Positions 9,097 to 17,177 are shown, counted from the stretch's first letter. The stretch is DNA of 64,000 nt from Antarcticimicrobium sp. (GCF_029212575.1 NZ_JARGPK010000052.1:1-64000), one strand, 5' to 3'. Notes: generated by a model not told the origin, from the sequence alone. Made by a program: numbers and translations.

Positions 9097-10218
9097 ATGA
9101 GTTTTGAAACCCCCGGTCCGGTCGAGACCGGCCTGAGCGACGCGATCAGCCCGATCGAGGAAATCATCGACGAGGCGCGCAAGGGCCGGATGTTCATCCT
9201 GGTCGATCACGAGGACCGCGAGAACGAGGGCGACCTGGTGATCGCCGCCGAGTTCGCCGATGCCGAGGCGATCAACTTCATGGCCACCCACGGGCGCGGG
9301 CTGATCTGCCTGCCGATGACCGCCGAGCGGATCGACCGGCTGGGCCTGCCGATGATGGCGGTGAACAACTCGTCCCGCCACGAGACCGCCTTTACCGTCT
9401 CGATCGAGGCGCGCGAAGGGGTCAGCACCGGCATTTCCGCCGACGACCGGGCGCTGACCGTCGCCACCGCGATCAACGAGCAGAACACGATGGCGAGCCT
9501 GGCCACGCCCGGCCATGTGTTCCCGCTCCGGGCCAAGCGCGGCGGCGTTCTGGTGCGTGCTGGCCATACCGAGGCGGCGGTGGATATCGCGCGGCTGGCC
9601 GGGCTGAACCCCGCCGGTGTGATCTGCGAGATCATGAAGGACGACGGCACCATGGCGCGGCTGCCCGACCTGGTGGAGTTCGCCAGGGACCACGGGCTGA
9701 TGATCGGCACGATTTCCGACCTGATCGCCTATCGCGCCCGCAACGACAACCTGGTGATCGAAACCTCGCGCGAGACGGTGACATCGGAGTTCGGCGGAGA
9801 ATGGGAGCTGCGGATCTTTACCGACCAGACCCACGGCATCGAGCATGTGGTGATGACCAAGGGCGATATCTCCACGCCCGAGCCGGTCCTGACCCGGACC
9901 CATGCGCTGCACGAGGCCTCGGACATTCTTGGCCTCGGGCCGAAATCGGCCCGCGAGTTGCCGCGCGCGATGGAGATCATCGCCGAAGAGGGGCGCGGGG
10001 TGGTCTGCCTGTTCCGGCAACCGCGCAATGCGCTTTACGCAAACGAGGACGACGGGCCGCGCACCATCAAGCAGACCGGGCTGGGGGCGCAGATCCTGTC
10101 CAGCCTGGGACTGCACGACCTGGTCCTGCTGACCGACAACCCGCGCACCCGCTACGTGGGCCTCGACGCCTTCGGGCTGACCATCGCGGGCACACGCCCG
10201 ATCCTGGGAGAAAGCTGA
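9097..10218 (+). CDS. ribB: 3,4-dihydroxy-2-butanone 4-phosphate synthase with degenerate GTP cyclohydrolase II domain (RibBX type)
   Basis: 373 aa. Residues about 10-210 form a complete DHBP synthase (ILVDHEDRENEGDLVIAAE, FMATHGRGLICLPM, RAGHTEAAVDIARLAG), which makes the four-carbon unit of lumazine from ribulose 5-phosphate. Residues about 220-373 align with GTP cyclohydrolase II, but the zinc motif GDxxxSxRCDCG is missing: the region reads TRTHALHEASDILGLGPKSA with no cysteine. The second domain is therefore not expected to act on GTP, as in the RibBX variant known from proteobacteria. A separate ribA should exist elsewhere. ribH starts 1 nt after the stop. Confidence 0.93.
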   Translation: MSFETPGPVETGLSDAISPIEEIIDEARKGRMFILVDHEDRENEGDLVIAAEFADAEAINFMATHGRGLICLPMTAERIDRLGLPMMAVNNSSRHETAFTVSIEAREGVSTGISADDRALTVATAINEQNTMASLATPGHVFPLRAKRGGVLVRAGHTEAAVDIARLAGLNPAGVICEIMKDDGTMARLPDLVEFARDHGLMIGTISDLIAYRARNDNLVIETSRETVTSEFGGEWELRIFTDQTHGIEHVVMTKGDISTPEPVLTRTHALHEASDILGLGPKSARELPRAMEIIAEEGRGVVCLFRQPRNALYANEDDGPRTIKQTGLGAQILSSLGLHDLVLLTDNPRTRYVGLDAFGLTIAGTRPILGES

Positions 10219-10219
10219 G

Positions 10220-10771
10220 ATGGCCGGAAACCAGACCCATTACACCCTGCCGCGCGCATCCTTTGACAAGCCGGTCAAGCTGCTGATCGTGGTGGCGCCC
10301 TATTACAAGGACATCGCCGACAACATGATCGCCGGCGCCACCGCCGAGATCGAGGCCGCCGGCGGCAGCTGGGAGATCGCCGAGGTGCCCGGCGCGCTGG
10401 AGGTGCCGACCGCCATCGCCATGGCCGACCGCTATTCCAACTTCGACGGCTACGTGGCGCTGGGCTGCGTGATCCGGGGCGAGACCACCCATTACGACAC
10501 CGTGTGCAACGATTCGAGCCGGGCGCTCCAGCTGATGGGGTTGCAGGGGCTGTGCATCGGCAACGGCATCCTGACGGTCGAGAACCGGACCCAGGCCGAG
10601 GTGCGCGCCGATCCTGCCGACCAGAACAAGGGCGGCGGCGCCGCTGCTGCGGCCTTGCATCTGGTCGCGCTCAGCCGTAAGTGGGGCGGCCAGAAAAAGG
10701 ACGTGGGATTCAAGCCCCCGTCCGAGACCATCCTCCTAGCCGGGGACAACGACGGATCCCACACCGCATGA
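10220..10771 (+). CDS. ribH: 6,7-dimethyl-8-ribityllumazine synthase
   Basis: 183 aa. Family motifs are ALEVPTAIAM, GYVALGCVIRGETTHYD (active-site and phosphate-binding loops) and GNGILTVENRTQAE. It condenses the RibB product with the RibD-derived pyrimidine to give lumazine, the substrate of RibE. It is slightly longer than typical because of a C-terminal tail rich in polar residues. It starts 1 nt after ribB and its stop overlaps the nusB start (ATGA). Confidence 0.96.
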   Translation: MAGNQTHYTLPRASFDKPVKLLIVVAPYYKDIADNMIAGATAEIEAAGGSWEIAEVPGALEVPTAIAMADRYSNFDGYVALGCVIRGETTHYDTVCNDSSRALQLMGLQGLCIGNGILTVENRTQAEVRADPADQNKGGGAAAAALHLVALSRKWGGQKKDVGFKPPSETILLAGDNDGSHTA

Positions 10772-11250
10772 GCACCACGGGCGCGCCCCTCTCGGGCAAC
10801 CAGAAACGCAAGATGAAATCCGCCGCGCGGCTTTATGCGGTGCAGGCGCTGTTCCAGATGGAGCAGTCGGGCCAGACCACCGATCAGGTGGTCAGCGAGT
10901 TTCTAGATCACCGCTTCGGCGCCAGCTACGAGGGCGACGAGATGATCGAGGGCGACGCCGATCTGTTCCGCAAGCTGATCGGCGACGCGGTCAACCACCA
11001 GGCCCGGATCGACCAGATGACCGACCGGGCTCTGGTGGCGAAATGGCCGATCGCGCGGATCGACCCGACCCTGCGCGGGCTGTTTCGCGCCGCCGGGGCC
11101 GAGTTGGTCGAATCCGACACGCCGCCCAAGGTGGTGATTTCCGAGTTCGTCGATATTGCCCGGGCGTTCTTTCCCGAAGGGCGCGAAGCCAGCTTCGTCA
11201 ACGCGGTGCTGGATCACATGGCGCGCGAGGCCCGGCCCGAGGGTTTCTGA
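10768..11250 (+). CDS. nusB: Transcription antitermination factor NusB
   Basis: 160 aa, all-helical NusB fold: KSAARLYAVQALFQMEQSG at the start, FRKLIGDAVNHQARIDQMT in the middle, and PPKVVISEFVDIARAFFPEG followed by FVNAVLDHMARE at the end. With NusE it binds boxA RNA in ribosomal RNA antitermination. The ATG at 10768 overlaps the ribH stop; ribH-nusB coupling is a conserved arrangement. A GC-rich hairpin (GTCGC/GCGAC arms, 11266-11284) follows but lacks a T-run. Confidence 0.95.
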   Translation: MSTTGAPLSGNQKRKMKSAARLYAVQALFQMEQSGQTTDQVVSEFLDHRFGASYEGDEMIEGDADLFRKLIGDAVNHQARIDQMTDRALVAKWPIARIDPTLRGLFRAAGAELVESDTPPKVVISEFVDIARAFFPEGREASFVNAVLDHMAREARPEGF

Positions 11251-11351
11251 GCCGGTCCGCCGCCGGTCGCCCCCCTGCGGCGACATGCCCGGCCCTTGGC
11301 GATGGACGGTGGCGGCGCGCGTGCTAACATTAGGGCATTGGAGGGAATGTC

Positions 11352-11681
11352 ATGCCCGAACTGATCAAGCTTTACATCAAGAACGTCCTGATCGGCTTTG
11401 CCGTCGCGGCGGGATTTGTCGCGATGCTGCTGTGGTTCAACGTGATGAACCTTTGGCATCTGGTCAGCAGCACCGATGTGGGCATCCTGGCCGTGGTGGT
11501 GCTCTGGTTCGCTCATGGCATCGTCTTTGCCGGGGTCCAGTTCGGCTGGGCGGTGATGGCCTTGGCCGAGCGCGACGAGAGCGGCCCGCGCGGCAACACG
11601 CCGGTGCGCAGCGAGGAGTTTCTTGCCGTCCCGGTGCCGGTCGAAGAGGCCCCGCGCGACCGGCAGATCCACCGCACCTGA
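11352..11681 (+). CDS. Small two-helix membrane protein
   Basis: 109 aa, no family recognised. Two clear membrane segments (about residues 11-30, VLIGFAVAAGFVAMLLWF, and 42-68, VGILAVVVLWFAHGIVFAG) are followed by a charged cytoplasmic tail of about 38 residues. GGAGGG lies 6 nt before the ATG. It follows nusB in the same direction after 100 bp, with downstream GC codon use like its neighbours, so I regard it as a real gene of unknown role. Confidence 0.6.
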   Translation: MPELIKLYIKNVLIGFAVAAGFVAMLLWFNVMNLWHLVSSTDVGILAVVVLWFAHGIVFAGVQFGWAVMALAERDESGPRGNTPVRSEEFLAVPVPVEEAPRDRQIHRT

Positions 11682-11690
11682 GGTTTTGCA

Positions 11691-11783
11691 CCCCGTCATC
11701 CCAGCGAGAACGGGGATCGATCAACGCGGGCGCGGTATGTGTCCGCAGGGGTCAGGGCCGGTAGGTCCCCGCTTGCGCGGGGA
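11691..11783. repeat. Two palindromic elements in a gene-free stretch
   Basis: CCCCGT (11691-11696) and ACGGGG (11710-11715) flank a sequence close to the widespread GTCAT-CCC-GCGA-GGG-ATC dispersed palindrome of proteobacteria. A second stem, CCCCGC (11767-11772) and GCGGGG (11777-11782), follows 50 bp later. The remaining sequence between 11682 and the mmcB promoter (12130) shows no supportable gene. Confidence 0.4.
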
Positions 11784-12145
11784 GGGCAGCGGGCGACAGC
11801 AGATGCCGATTGCCATTTTTCCGGAAATTCATGTGGCGGGACCACCGCGAACGTGCGGTTCGATTCCCGAGGACCTGTATGTACAGGTGGGCGCCAGGTA
11901 ATCAGGCCAAGACCTGAACAGAGCCAGCCCCCTCGGAAATATTTAAGGCCACTGGAATGCTACCGGTCACAGGAAGGGCAGTACCCGCCACTGGATATAG
12001 CTAGGGCTTTGCCAGGTTGGTGGCAAGGGCCGATTGCGGCATTCTGCATCGCGGGCGGCTGATTGCGGAGCGGGGTTTTCCGGCAGGGCCGAAGCGCGCG
12101 GGCGGCCCTCGGAGACGGCGGATGTGGTCTTTGGACTTGATTTTT

Positions 12146-12160
12146 GTTCACGAATTGTTC
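12146..12160 (+). promoter_or_regulatory. LexA (SOS) operator, GTTC-N7-GTTC, upstream of mmcB
   Basis: GTTCACGAATTGTTC is an exact match to the alphaproteobacterial LexA consensus GTTC-N7-GTTC. It ends 11 nt before the mmcB ATG and overlaps the expected -10 area of a promoter with a -35-like TTGGAC at 12131-12136. This predicts LexA repression and DNA-damage induction of the gene. Confidence 0.75.
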
Positions 12161-12171
12161 ACCCTTTTCCC

Positions 12172-12642
12172 ATGATCGAGGATATGCAGCCCGGACAGCT
12201 TCTGGCCCGCGGGGTGGCCCGCCACCTGCGCCGCCACGGGTTCGTTTCGGTCGAGGAATTCGTGCCCGCGCGCGGCCTCAGGGTGGACGTGATGGCGCTG
12301 GGGCCAAAAGGCGAACTCTGGGTGGTCGAGTGTAAGTCTGGCCGGGCCGATTACCAGTCCGACAGCAAATGGCAGGGGTATCTGGACTGGTGCGACCGCT
12401 ATTTCTGGGCGGTGGACCTGGAATTTCCGACCGAGGTGCTGCCGGCCGAGACCGGTCTGATCATCGCCGATGCCTATGATGCGGAGATCCTGCGCATGGG
12501 GCCGGAGGACAGGCTGGCGCCGGCGCGGCGCAAGGTAATGATCCAGAAATTCGCCAGCCATGCGGCGCGGCGGTTGCAGGCGCTGCGCGATCCCGGCGTG
12601 GCGGCGCTGATCGAACCATCGGAAGGGGAGGGACGTCGATGA
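12172..12642 (+). CDS. mmcB: MmcB-family DNA repair protein
   Basis: 156 aa. The core WVVECKSGRADYQSDSKWQGYLDWCDRY-type segment (ECKSG around residue 51, then D and KWQGYLDWCD) is characteristic of the MmcB/DUF2161-like family with a nuclease-like fold, where E, K and D resemble restriction-endonuclease metal-site residues. In Caulobacter mmcB belongs to the damage-induced set. The start at 12172 (MIEDMQPGQLLARGV) begins the conserved domain. The perfect LexA box just upstream agrees with an SOS role. The stop overlaps the next small gene by 4 nt. Confidence 0.85.
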   Translation: MIEDMQPGQLLARGVARHLRRHGFVSVEEFVPARGLRVDVMALGPKGELWVVECKSGRADYQSDSKWQGYLDWCDRYFWAVDLEFPTEVLPAETGLIIADAYDAEILRMGPEDRLAPARRKVMIQKFASHAARRLQALRDPGVAALIEPSEGEGRR

Positions 12643-12821
12643 TGATCAAGTATTACTATCCCGACGGGGATTGGTGCTATCGCGCGTTGCACAGCGCCCA
12701 TGCGGTGTTCCATCGCGACGGCAAGCTGATCGCCCGGGCCGAGAAGGCCGACCAGAGCGGGCTTTACGAGTTCGAGATCACCGGATTCGAACTGATCGGT
12801 CCGGGAGAGATCCAGCGTTAG
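12639..12821 (+). CDS. Hypothetical 60-aa protein coupled to mmcB
   Basis: 60 aa, not recognised. Aromatic-rich start (MMIKYYYPDGDWCYRALHSA) and an acidic, beta-rich end. Its ATGATG start overlaps the mmcB stop, so it is likely translationally coupled and would share LexA control. Its last four bases overlap the end of the convergent DUF6324-like gene. Confidence 0.55.
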   Translation: MMIKYYYPDGDWCYRALHSAHAVFHRDGKLIARAEKADQSGLYEFEITGFELIGPGEIQR

Positions 12822-13024
12822 CGGCGCTTGCCGCCGCCCTCGGCCATTGCCCGGGCCTGGGCCGCGGCGGCGCGGATTTCCTCGGCGATTTCCTCGGCTT
12901 CCTCGGGGTCGAAATCCATCGGCACCTCGACCCCCTGGGATTCCACGAAAATGCGCACCATCGCATTGTCGGTCGGGCCGATCTGCATGTTGGCTTCGAT
13001 TTCGCGTTCGGTGTTGATGCCCAT
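12818..13024 (-). CDS. DUF6324-like small acidic protein
   Basis: 68 aa. It reads MGINTEREIEANMQIGPTDN, then MVRIFVESQGVEVPMDFDPE and a helical EEAEEIAEEIRAAAAQARA end. I recognise this as a small acidic protein conserved in Rhodobacteraceae (DUF6324-like); function unknown. It is convergent with the 60-aa gene (4-nt overlap) and divergent from the GNAT gene, with 78 bp between the two starts. Confidence 0.7.
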   Translation of the reverse strand: MGINTEREIEANMQIGPTDNAMVRIFVESQGVEVPMDFDPEEAEEIAEEIRAAAAQARAMAEGGGKRR

Positions 13025-13102
13025 GGCGGCCTCCGGTGGTCAGGCGCCCGTGCTATCGCGCGAAGGGTTGAGAATCAAGCCGGGTTGAGGGTTGATACCG
13101 CC

Positions 13103-13585
13103 ATGACAGATTTGATCCTGCGCCCCTTTGACCCCGCTGACGCGCCCTGGCTGGTGGAGCGGCACCAGACGCTCTATGCCCGCGACGAGGGGTTCGACGA
13201 CAGCTTCGGCCCGCTGGTGGCCGGTATCCTCGACGCCTTCATCACAGGTCACGACCCGGAGCGGGAGTGCGGCTGGATCGCCGAGGAAAGCGGTGCCCGG
13301 CTGGGCAGCATCTTTTGCGTCGATGCGGGCGGCGGCACCGCCAAGCTGCGGCTGTTCCTGCTGGATCCGCGGGCGCGGGGCAAGGGGCTGGGCAAGCGCC
13401 TGCTGCGGACCTGCATTGGCTTCGCGCGAAAGGCCGGATACCGCGACATGGTGCTCTGGACCCATGAGAGCCACCGGGCCGCCTGCGCGCTTTATGCCGC
13501 CACCGGGTGGCAGCTGACCGAGAGCGTGCCGGTGCGGTCCTTTGGCGTCGATCTGGTGGAACAAAGCTGGCGAATTGACCTGTAA
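13103..13585 (+). CDS. GNAT-family N-acetyltransferase
   Basis: 160 aa. The acetyl-CoA-binding motif A is clear: LRLFLLDPRARGKGLGKRLL, with the Q/RxxGxG/A-type loop RGKGLGKR, followed by helix CIGFARKAGYRDMVLWT and the C-terminal CALYAATGWQLTES (A-x-x-x-Y-x-x-x-GW). Its substrate cannot be told from sequence. It is a single gene located just before tRNA-His. Confidence 0.88.
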   Translation: MTDLILRPFDPADAPWLVERHQTLYARDEGFDDSFGPLVAGILDAFITGHDPERECGWIAEESGARLGSIFCVDAGGGTAKLRLFLLDPRARGKGLGKRLLRTCIGFARKAGYRDMVLWTHESHRAACALYAATGWQLTESVPVRSFGVDLVEQSWRIDL

Positions 13586-13629
13586 ACCGCTTGCAATCGC
13601 GAAGTCGGTTGGCTAAATCGCTCCTCAGT

Positions 13630-13706
13630 GCCGCCTTAGCTCAGTTGGTTAGAGCGCTGGATTGTGGATCCAGAGGTCTCCCGTTCAAACCGGGAAGGCG
13701 GTACCA
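13630..13706 (+). tRNA. tRNA-His (anticodon GTG)
   Basis: The cloverleaf is complete: acceptor arms GCCGCCT and AGGCGGT (first pair G-T wobble), D-arm with AGCTCAGTTGGTTAGAGC, anticodon stem CTGGA/TCCAG with loop TTGTGGA (anticodon GTG at 13664-13666), T-loop GTTCAAAC, and an encoded CCA (13704-13706). The discriminator is A73 and the base before G1 is T, so there is no encoded G-1. This is the alphaproteobacterial form of tRNA-His. Confidence 0.97.
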
Positions 13707-13751
13707 TCTTCCCCTGAAATCACGCGTTTGCGGCGCGGTCGCCGGATCGGT

Positions 13752-14060
13752 TCACTCGATCTCGACCGTCTGGCGCAGATCGCCTGAGGTCGCATCGAAA
13801 ATCAGGATGCGCTGATCGTCGGTCACTACCGCGTACCATCCGGGCCCCATGGTCACCGCCAGCGCGCCGGCGCCGTCGGGCAGCGCGATCTGGTCGGGCA
13901 GGGGCGGCGTGTCATCGGTGAGCCGCGTGACAAGCAGGCCGACGACGACTACAACGCCGACGATCATCACCACGGTGAGCGTGGTGACCAACAGGCGCAG
14001 CAGGCGCAGGTGCCCCGGTTCGGGCACGGCGTCGTCGGATTGGGGCAGGGGATCAGACAT
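13752..14060 (-). CDS. Small single-pass membrane protein, DUF6476-like
   Basis: 102 aa. The head is acidic (MSDPLPQSDDAVPEPGHLRL), one long membrane segment follows (VTTLTVVMIVGVVVVVGLLV, about residues 29-48) and the soluble tail ends with ILIFDATSGDLRQTVEIE, resembling one blade of a beta-propeller. It fits a small DUF6476-type Rhodobacteraceae family of unknown role. The start codon at 14060 shares two bases with the start codon of the divergent pseudouridine synthase, so there is no intergenic space between the two genes. Confidence 0.7.
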   Translation of the reverse strand: MSDPLPQSDDAVPEPGHLRLLRLLVTTLTVVMIVGVVVVVGLLVTRLTDDTPPLPDQIALPDGAGALAVTMGPGWYAVVTDDQRILIFDATSGDLRQTVEIE

Positions 14061-15084
14061 GAGCAGCCGTACCATCGGTTTCGAAATCGCGGCCGATCCG
14101 CCGCCCCGCCTTGATAAGGCGCTTGCGCGCGATGTGCCAGTGGCGGCGGCCTTGTCGCGGACCCGGCTGGCGCGTCTGATCGCGGCCGGTGCGGTGCAGG
14201 TGGACGGGGTGCCGGAGACCGACGCCAAGGCGCGGGTTGCCGAGGGCGCGCAAGTGGAAATCGTGCTGGAGGCTGCAGAGGAGAGCCATATCGGCCCCGA
14301 GGCGATTGCGCTCGACGTGGTTTACGAGGACGCCGAGCTGATCGTCGTCAACAAGCCCGCCGGGATGGTGGTGCATCCGGCGCCCGGCACCCCCTCGGGC
14401 ACGCTGGTCAACGCGCTTTTGCACCATTGCGGCGACGATCTGTCGGGCGTGGGCGGGGTCAAGCGGCCCGGCATCGTGCACCGGATCGACAAGGAGACCA
14501 GCGGATTGCTGGTGGTGGCGAAAACCGACGCGGCCCACCATGGTCTGGCCGCCCAGTTCGAGGCGCATAGCGCCGAGCGGCTGTACCAGGCGATCTGCTA
14601 CAGCGTGCCGGAGGCCAGCGATCCGCGTCTGCGCGGGGTCAAGGGCGTGAGTTTCGAGCCCGGCAACATCATGAAGATCACCACCCAGCTGGCCCGCCAC
14701 AGGACCGACCGACAGAAACAGGCGGTGCTGTTCCAGGGCGGGCGGCACGCGGTGACCCGGGTGCGGGTCGAGGAGCGGTTCGGCACGCCGCCGGTGGCGG
14801 CGCTGGTCTCCTGCTGGCTGGAGACCGGGCGCACCCACCAGATCCGGGTGCACATGGCCCATGCGGGGCATGGGCTGATCGGCGATCCGACCTATGGCGG
14901 CAAGCGCAAGCTGGCGGTCAAGGCGCTGCCCGAGGCGGCGCTGGAGGCGGTGCGCGCCTTTCCACGTCAGGCCTTGCACGCCGCCGTTCTGGGGTTCGAC
15001 CATCCGGTGACCGGCGCCGCGCTGCGGTTCGAGGCGAAGCTGCCGGAGGATATGGAGGCGCTGCTGGCCGCGCTGCGAGGCTAG
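14059..15084 (+). CDS. rluD: RluA/RluD-family 23S rRNA pseudouridine synthase
   Basis: 341 aa. It has an N-terminal S4 RNA-binding domain (RLDKALARD ... SRTRLARLIAAGAVQVDG), then the catalytic domain with GIVHRIDKETSGLLVVAKT, where the D of HRID is the catalytic aspartate, and GRTHQIRVHMAHAGHGLIGD. The S4 domain plus length match RluD, which modifies helix 69 of 23S rRNA, although RluC-type specificity cannot be excluded. Its ATG overlaps the divergent DUF6476-like start (CATG), so its ribosome-binding region lies inside the other gene. Confidence 0.9.
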   Translation: MSSRTIGFEIAADPPPRLDKALARDVPVAAALSRTRLARLIAAGAVQVDGVPETDAKARVAEGAQVEIVLEAAEESHIGPEAIALDVVYEDAELIVVNKPAGMVVHPAPGTPSGTLVNALLHHCGDDLSGVGGVKRPGIVHRIDKETSGLLVVAKTDAAHHGLAAQFEAHSAERLYQAICYSVPEASDPRLRGVKGVSFEPGNIMKITTQLARHRTDRQKQAVLFQGGRHAVTRVRVEERFGTPPVAALVSCWLETGRTHQIRVHMAHAGHGLIGDPTYGGKRKLAVKALPEAALEAVRAFPRQALHAAVLGFDHPVTGAALRFEAKLPEDMEALLAALRG

Positions 15085-15087
15085 GGC

Positions 15088-16947
15088 TCAGATCAGGATC
15101 AGGTCGTTTTCCAAGTCGGAGATGGACATGCCCTTGACGGTGATCGTCTGACCGCCGCCGAAATCCAGCACGGCGTCGCCGCCGACATCCGATCCGAACC
15201 GGTCCAGCACCTGCGGTATGCTTAGCCCGCCGCCCCAGATCTTGTCGTCTATCCGCAGCGTGTCCTTGTCGTCGTTGAACTTCTTGATCGTGTCGTTGCC
15301 GTCGCCGGACCGGTAAATGAAGATATCCGCGCCAGCACCGCCGATCATCGTGTCGTCGCCGCCGGCGCCGATCATCGTGTCCTTGCCGCCGCCGCCTTTC
15401 ATCGTGTCGTTGCCACCGCCGCCCAGCAGCTTGTCCTTGCCGCCGGCGCCGAGCAGCTTGTCGTTTCCGGCATTGCCGACCAGCTTGTCGCCACCCTTCA
15501 ACCCCTTGAGCGTATCGTCGCCATCGTTGCCGAACAGCTTGTTCCTGGCGTCGTTGCCGGTGATGCTGTCATTGCCGGACCCGGCGCGGTAGGTTTCGAT
15601 CACCGTGTCGCGTCCGATCACCATCGCGCCGGCGACGCCATAGACATCCGACAGGCTTTCGGCACGCAGATCGACGGTTTGCCGCGCGGTGTCGGTGCGG
15701 AAATCGATCGTGTCCTTGCCGCCGCTGTCCGCGATGGTGAAGCTGAGTGGCTGGTCGCCCGCCATCAGCGGGTGGGAGGCCCCTTCGACCAGGGAGGCAA
15801 AGACGATGTCCATGTAGTCGCCGATATTGGAATTCTTGCCATAGCGCGTGTTGCCGTCGTTGATGTCGCCCGGCACGCCATAAAGATCCTGCACCGCCAG
15901 CACATCGGCGATCATCGGACCCATCACCAGCGCGTAGTCGGCGTTGTCATTGGTGTTCAGGGTCTGGTTGATGTACGACATGATCGTCGTGTTCCAGCTG
16001 TCGTTCAGGTAGAGGACGCTGTCGGGATAGGTGGTCGGACCGCCGGTGCCCGCGTTGTAGTCACCGGCATGGGCCAGGCCAAGCGCATGGCCGATCTCGT
16101 GCACGAAGGTCTGGAACACGTAGCTGTCCAGCTTGTAGATCCCGGTGTCCCAGCCCTTGGCGATGTTGATGTTGGCGCTCTGGATGACTCCCGAGGGCGA
16201 GACGTCGGAATTGGCATAGGCCTTGCCCGCGTCCTCGTCGTCGAAGGTGATGTCGGCGCTGCCGGTCGTCTCGCGGAACTTCAGGCCGGTCACCTTGGTC
16301 CAGGCGTCGAAGGCGTGCGGAACCAGCGCCTTGCCCTCGGCGGTCAGGGCCGAGATGTTGTAGGTGATGGTGTCCTTGTCCCAGGCGCGCCGCTCGCCGC
16401 CGAAGAACTCCCAGCCGGAATCGGTCAGGCGATGTGAAATCTCGTCCAGGCTCCACATCTCCAGACCGCCGGTGCCGGGGCCGGCGGTGTCCTCGATCAC
16501 GCTGACCGTATAGGCGCCGATGCCGTTGTGGCCGGATTCCTCGGCGATGACATAGTAGGTGCCGGTGCGCGAGGCCGTGACCTCGAGCCGACTGACCGCG
16601 TAATCGACGCCGAGATAATTGACGACCTCGAAATCGTCATTGGTCAGAACGAAACCGGTGTCGTCGGCCAGCGCCAGGAAGGTTTCCATCGAAAAGGAAT
16701 ACATCTCGATGGAATAGGTGGTGCCCTTTACGAACTCGATCCGGATCCAGTCGCTGTCGCCATAGGTGCCGATGCCGCCGTCGAAGGTGGAATTGACGGT
16801 CATCACACCGCGGTCGGTATAGCTGTGCGGGCCGGCGGGGGCCTCGATCCATTCGGCCCAGGTTTCGCCATATGCGGGGTTGGCGCCGGCTTCGGTATAG
16901 ATGCACTCGGTTTCAAGGGGTCGGAAGGTTGCGCAGATGCCGCACAT
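15088..16947 (-). CDS. Secreted M10-family (serralysin-like) zinc metalloprotease with RTX repeats
   Basis: 619 aa. Order of parts: an N-terminal head (MCGICATFRPL) and a pre-peptidase beta domain (about 40-150); a catalytic domain with the zinc motif HEIGHALGLAH starting at residue 283 and a Met-turn (TTIMSYINQT); a linker; then glycine/aspartate nonapeptide RTX repeats (GNDGDDTLKG, GGGNDTMKGG types, about 450-570) that bind calcium; and a hydrophobic C-terminal end (LENDLILI) typical of type I secretion signals. There is no cleavable Sec signal, as expected. No type I exporter or inhibitor gene is adjacent. It ends 3 bp from the rluD stop, convergent. Confidence 0.92.
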   Translation of the reverse strand: MCGICATFRPLETECIYTEAGANPAYGETWAEWIEAPAGPHSYTDRGVMTVNSTFDGGIGTYGDSDWIRIEFVKGTTYSIEMYSFSMETFLALADDTGFVLTNDDFEVVNYLGVDYAVSRLEVTASRTGTYYVIAEESGHNGIGAYTVSVIEDTAGPGTGGLEMWSLDEISHRLTDSGWEFFGGERRAWDKDTITYNISALTAEGKALVPHAFDAWTKVTGLKFRETTGSADITFDDEDAGKAYANSDVSPSGVIQSANINIAKGWDTGIYKLDSYVFQTFVHEIGHALGLAHAGDYNAGTGGPTTYPDSVLYLNDSWNTTIMSYINQTLNTNDNADYALVMGPMIADVLAVQDLYGVPGDINDGNTRYGKNSNIGDYMDIVFASLVEGASHPLMAGDQPLSFTIADSGGKDTIDFRTDTARQTVDLRAESLSDVYGVAGAMVIGRDTVIETYRAGSGNDSITGNDARNKLFGNDGDDTLKGLKGGDKLVGNAGNDKLLGAGGKDKLLGGGGNDTMKGGGGKDTMIGAGGDDTMIGGAGADIFIYRSGDGNDTIKKFNDDKDTLRIDDKIWGGGLSIPQVLDRFGSDVGGDAVLDFGGGQTITVKGMSISDLENDLILI

Positions 16948-17177
16948 GGACGGGACTCCGAATAAAGGTCAGAACAATACAAAAGTCAGGGCAATTCGAT
17001 GCGGTCTCTTACCATGTTATTCGATTCGAGTCGCGTGTTCGGGCGCAAAGGCCGGGAACCCGACGACGCCGGAACGGGCTGCGGTTCCGTCAAGAGGCCC
17101 TTGCGGAAACCATTTCGGACTCGGCGCGCAAATTTTCGAGGCGCTGCTGTTCGAAATGCGGCTGCCCGGGACTATGG

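Noticed and set aside
9700-10218. Active GTP cyclohydrolase II (RibA) in the second half of the ribB gene
   Set aside because: The zinc-binding GDxxxSxRCDCG motif is missing and no cysteine replaces it.
11840-11885. tRNA-like segment containing GGTTCGATTCCC
   Set aside because: The five-base stem around the TTCGATT loop does not pair, and no acceptor, D or anticodon arms can be built.
12671-13102. N-terminal extension of the GNAT protein back to 12671
   Set aside because: The extension overlaps two small genes, has no domain, and the ATG at 13103 begins exactly at the acetyltransferase fold.
15317-15592. Tandem repeat array that could be taken for CRISPR or a separate proline/serine-rich gene on the + strand
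   Set aside because: The repetition is the DNA form of the RTX glycine/aspartate nonapeptides of the minus-strand protease; there are no unique spacers.
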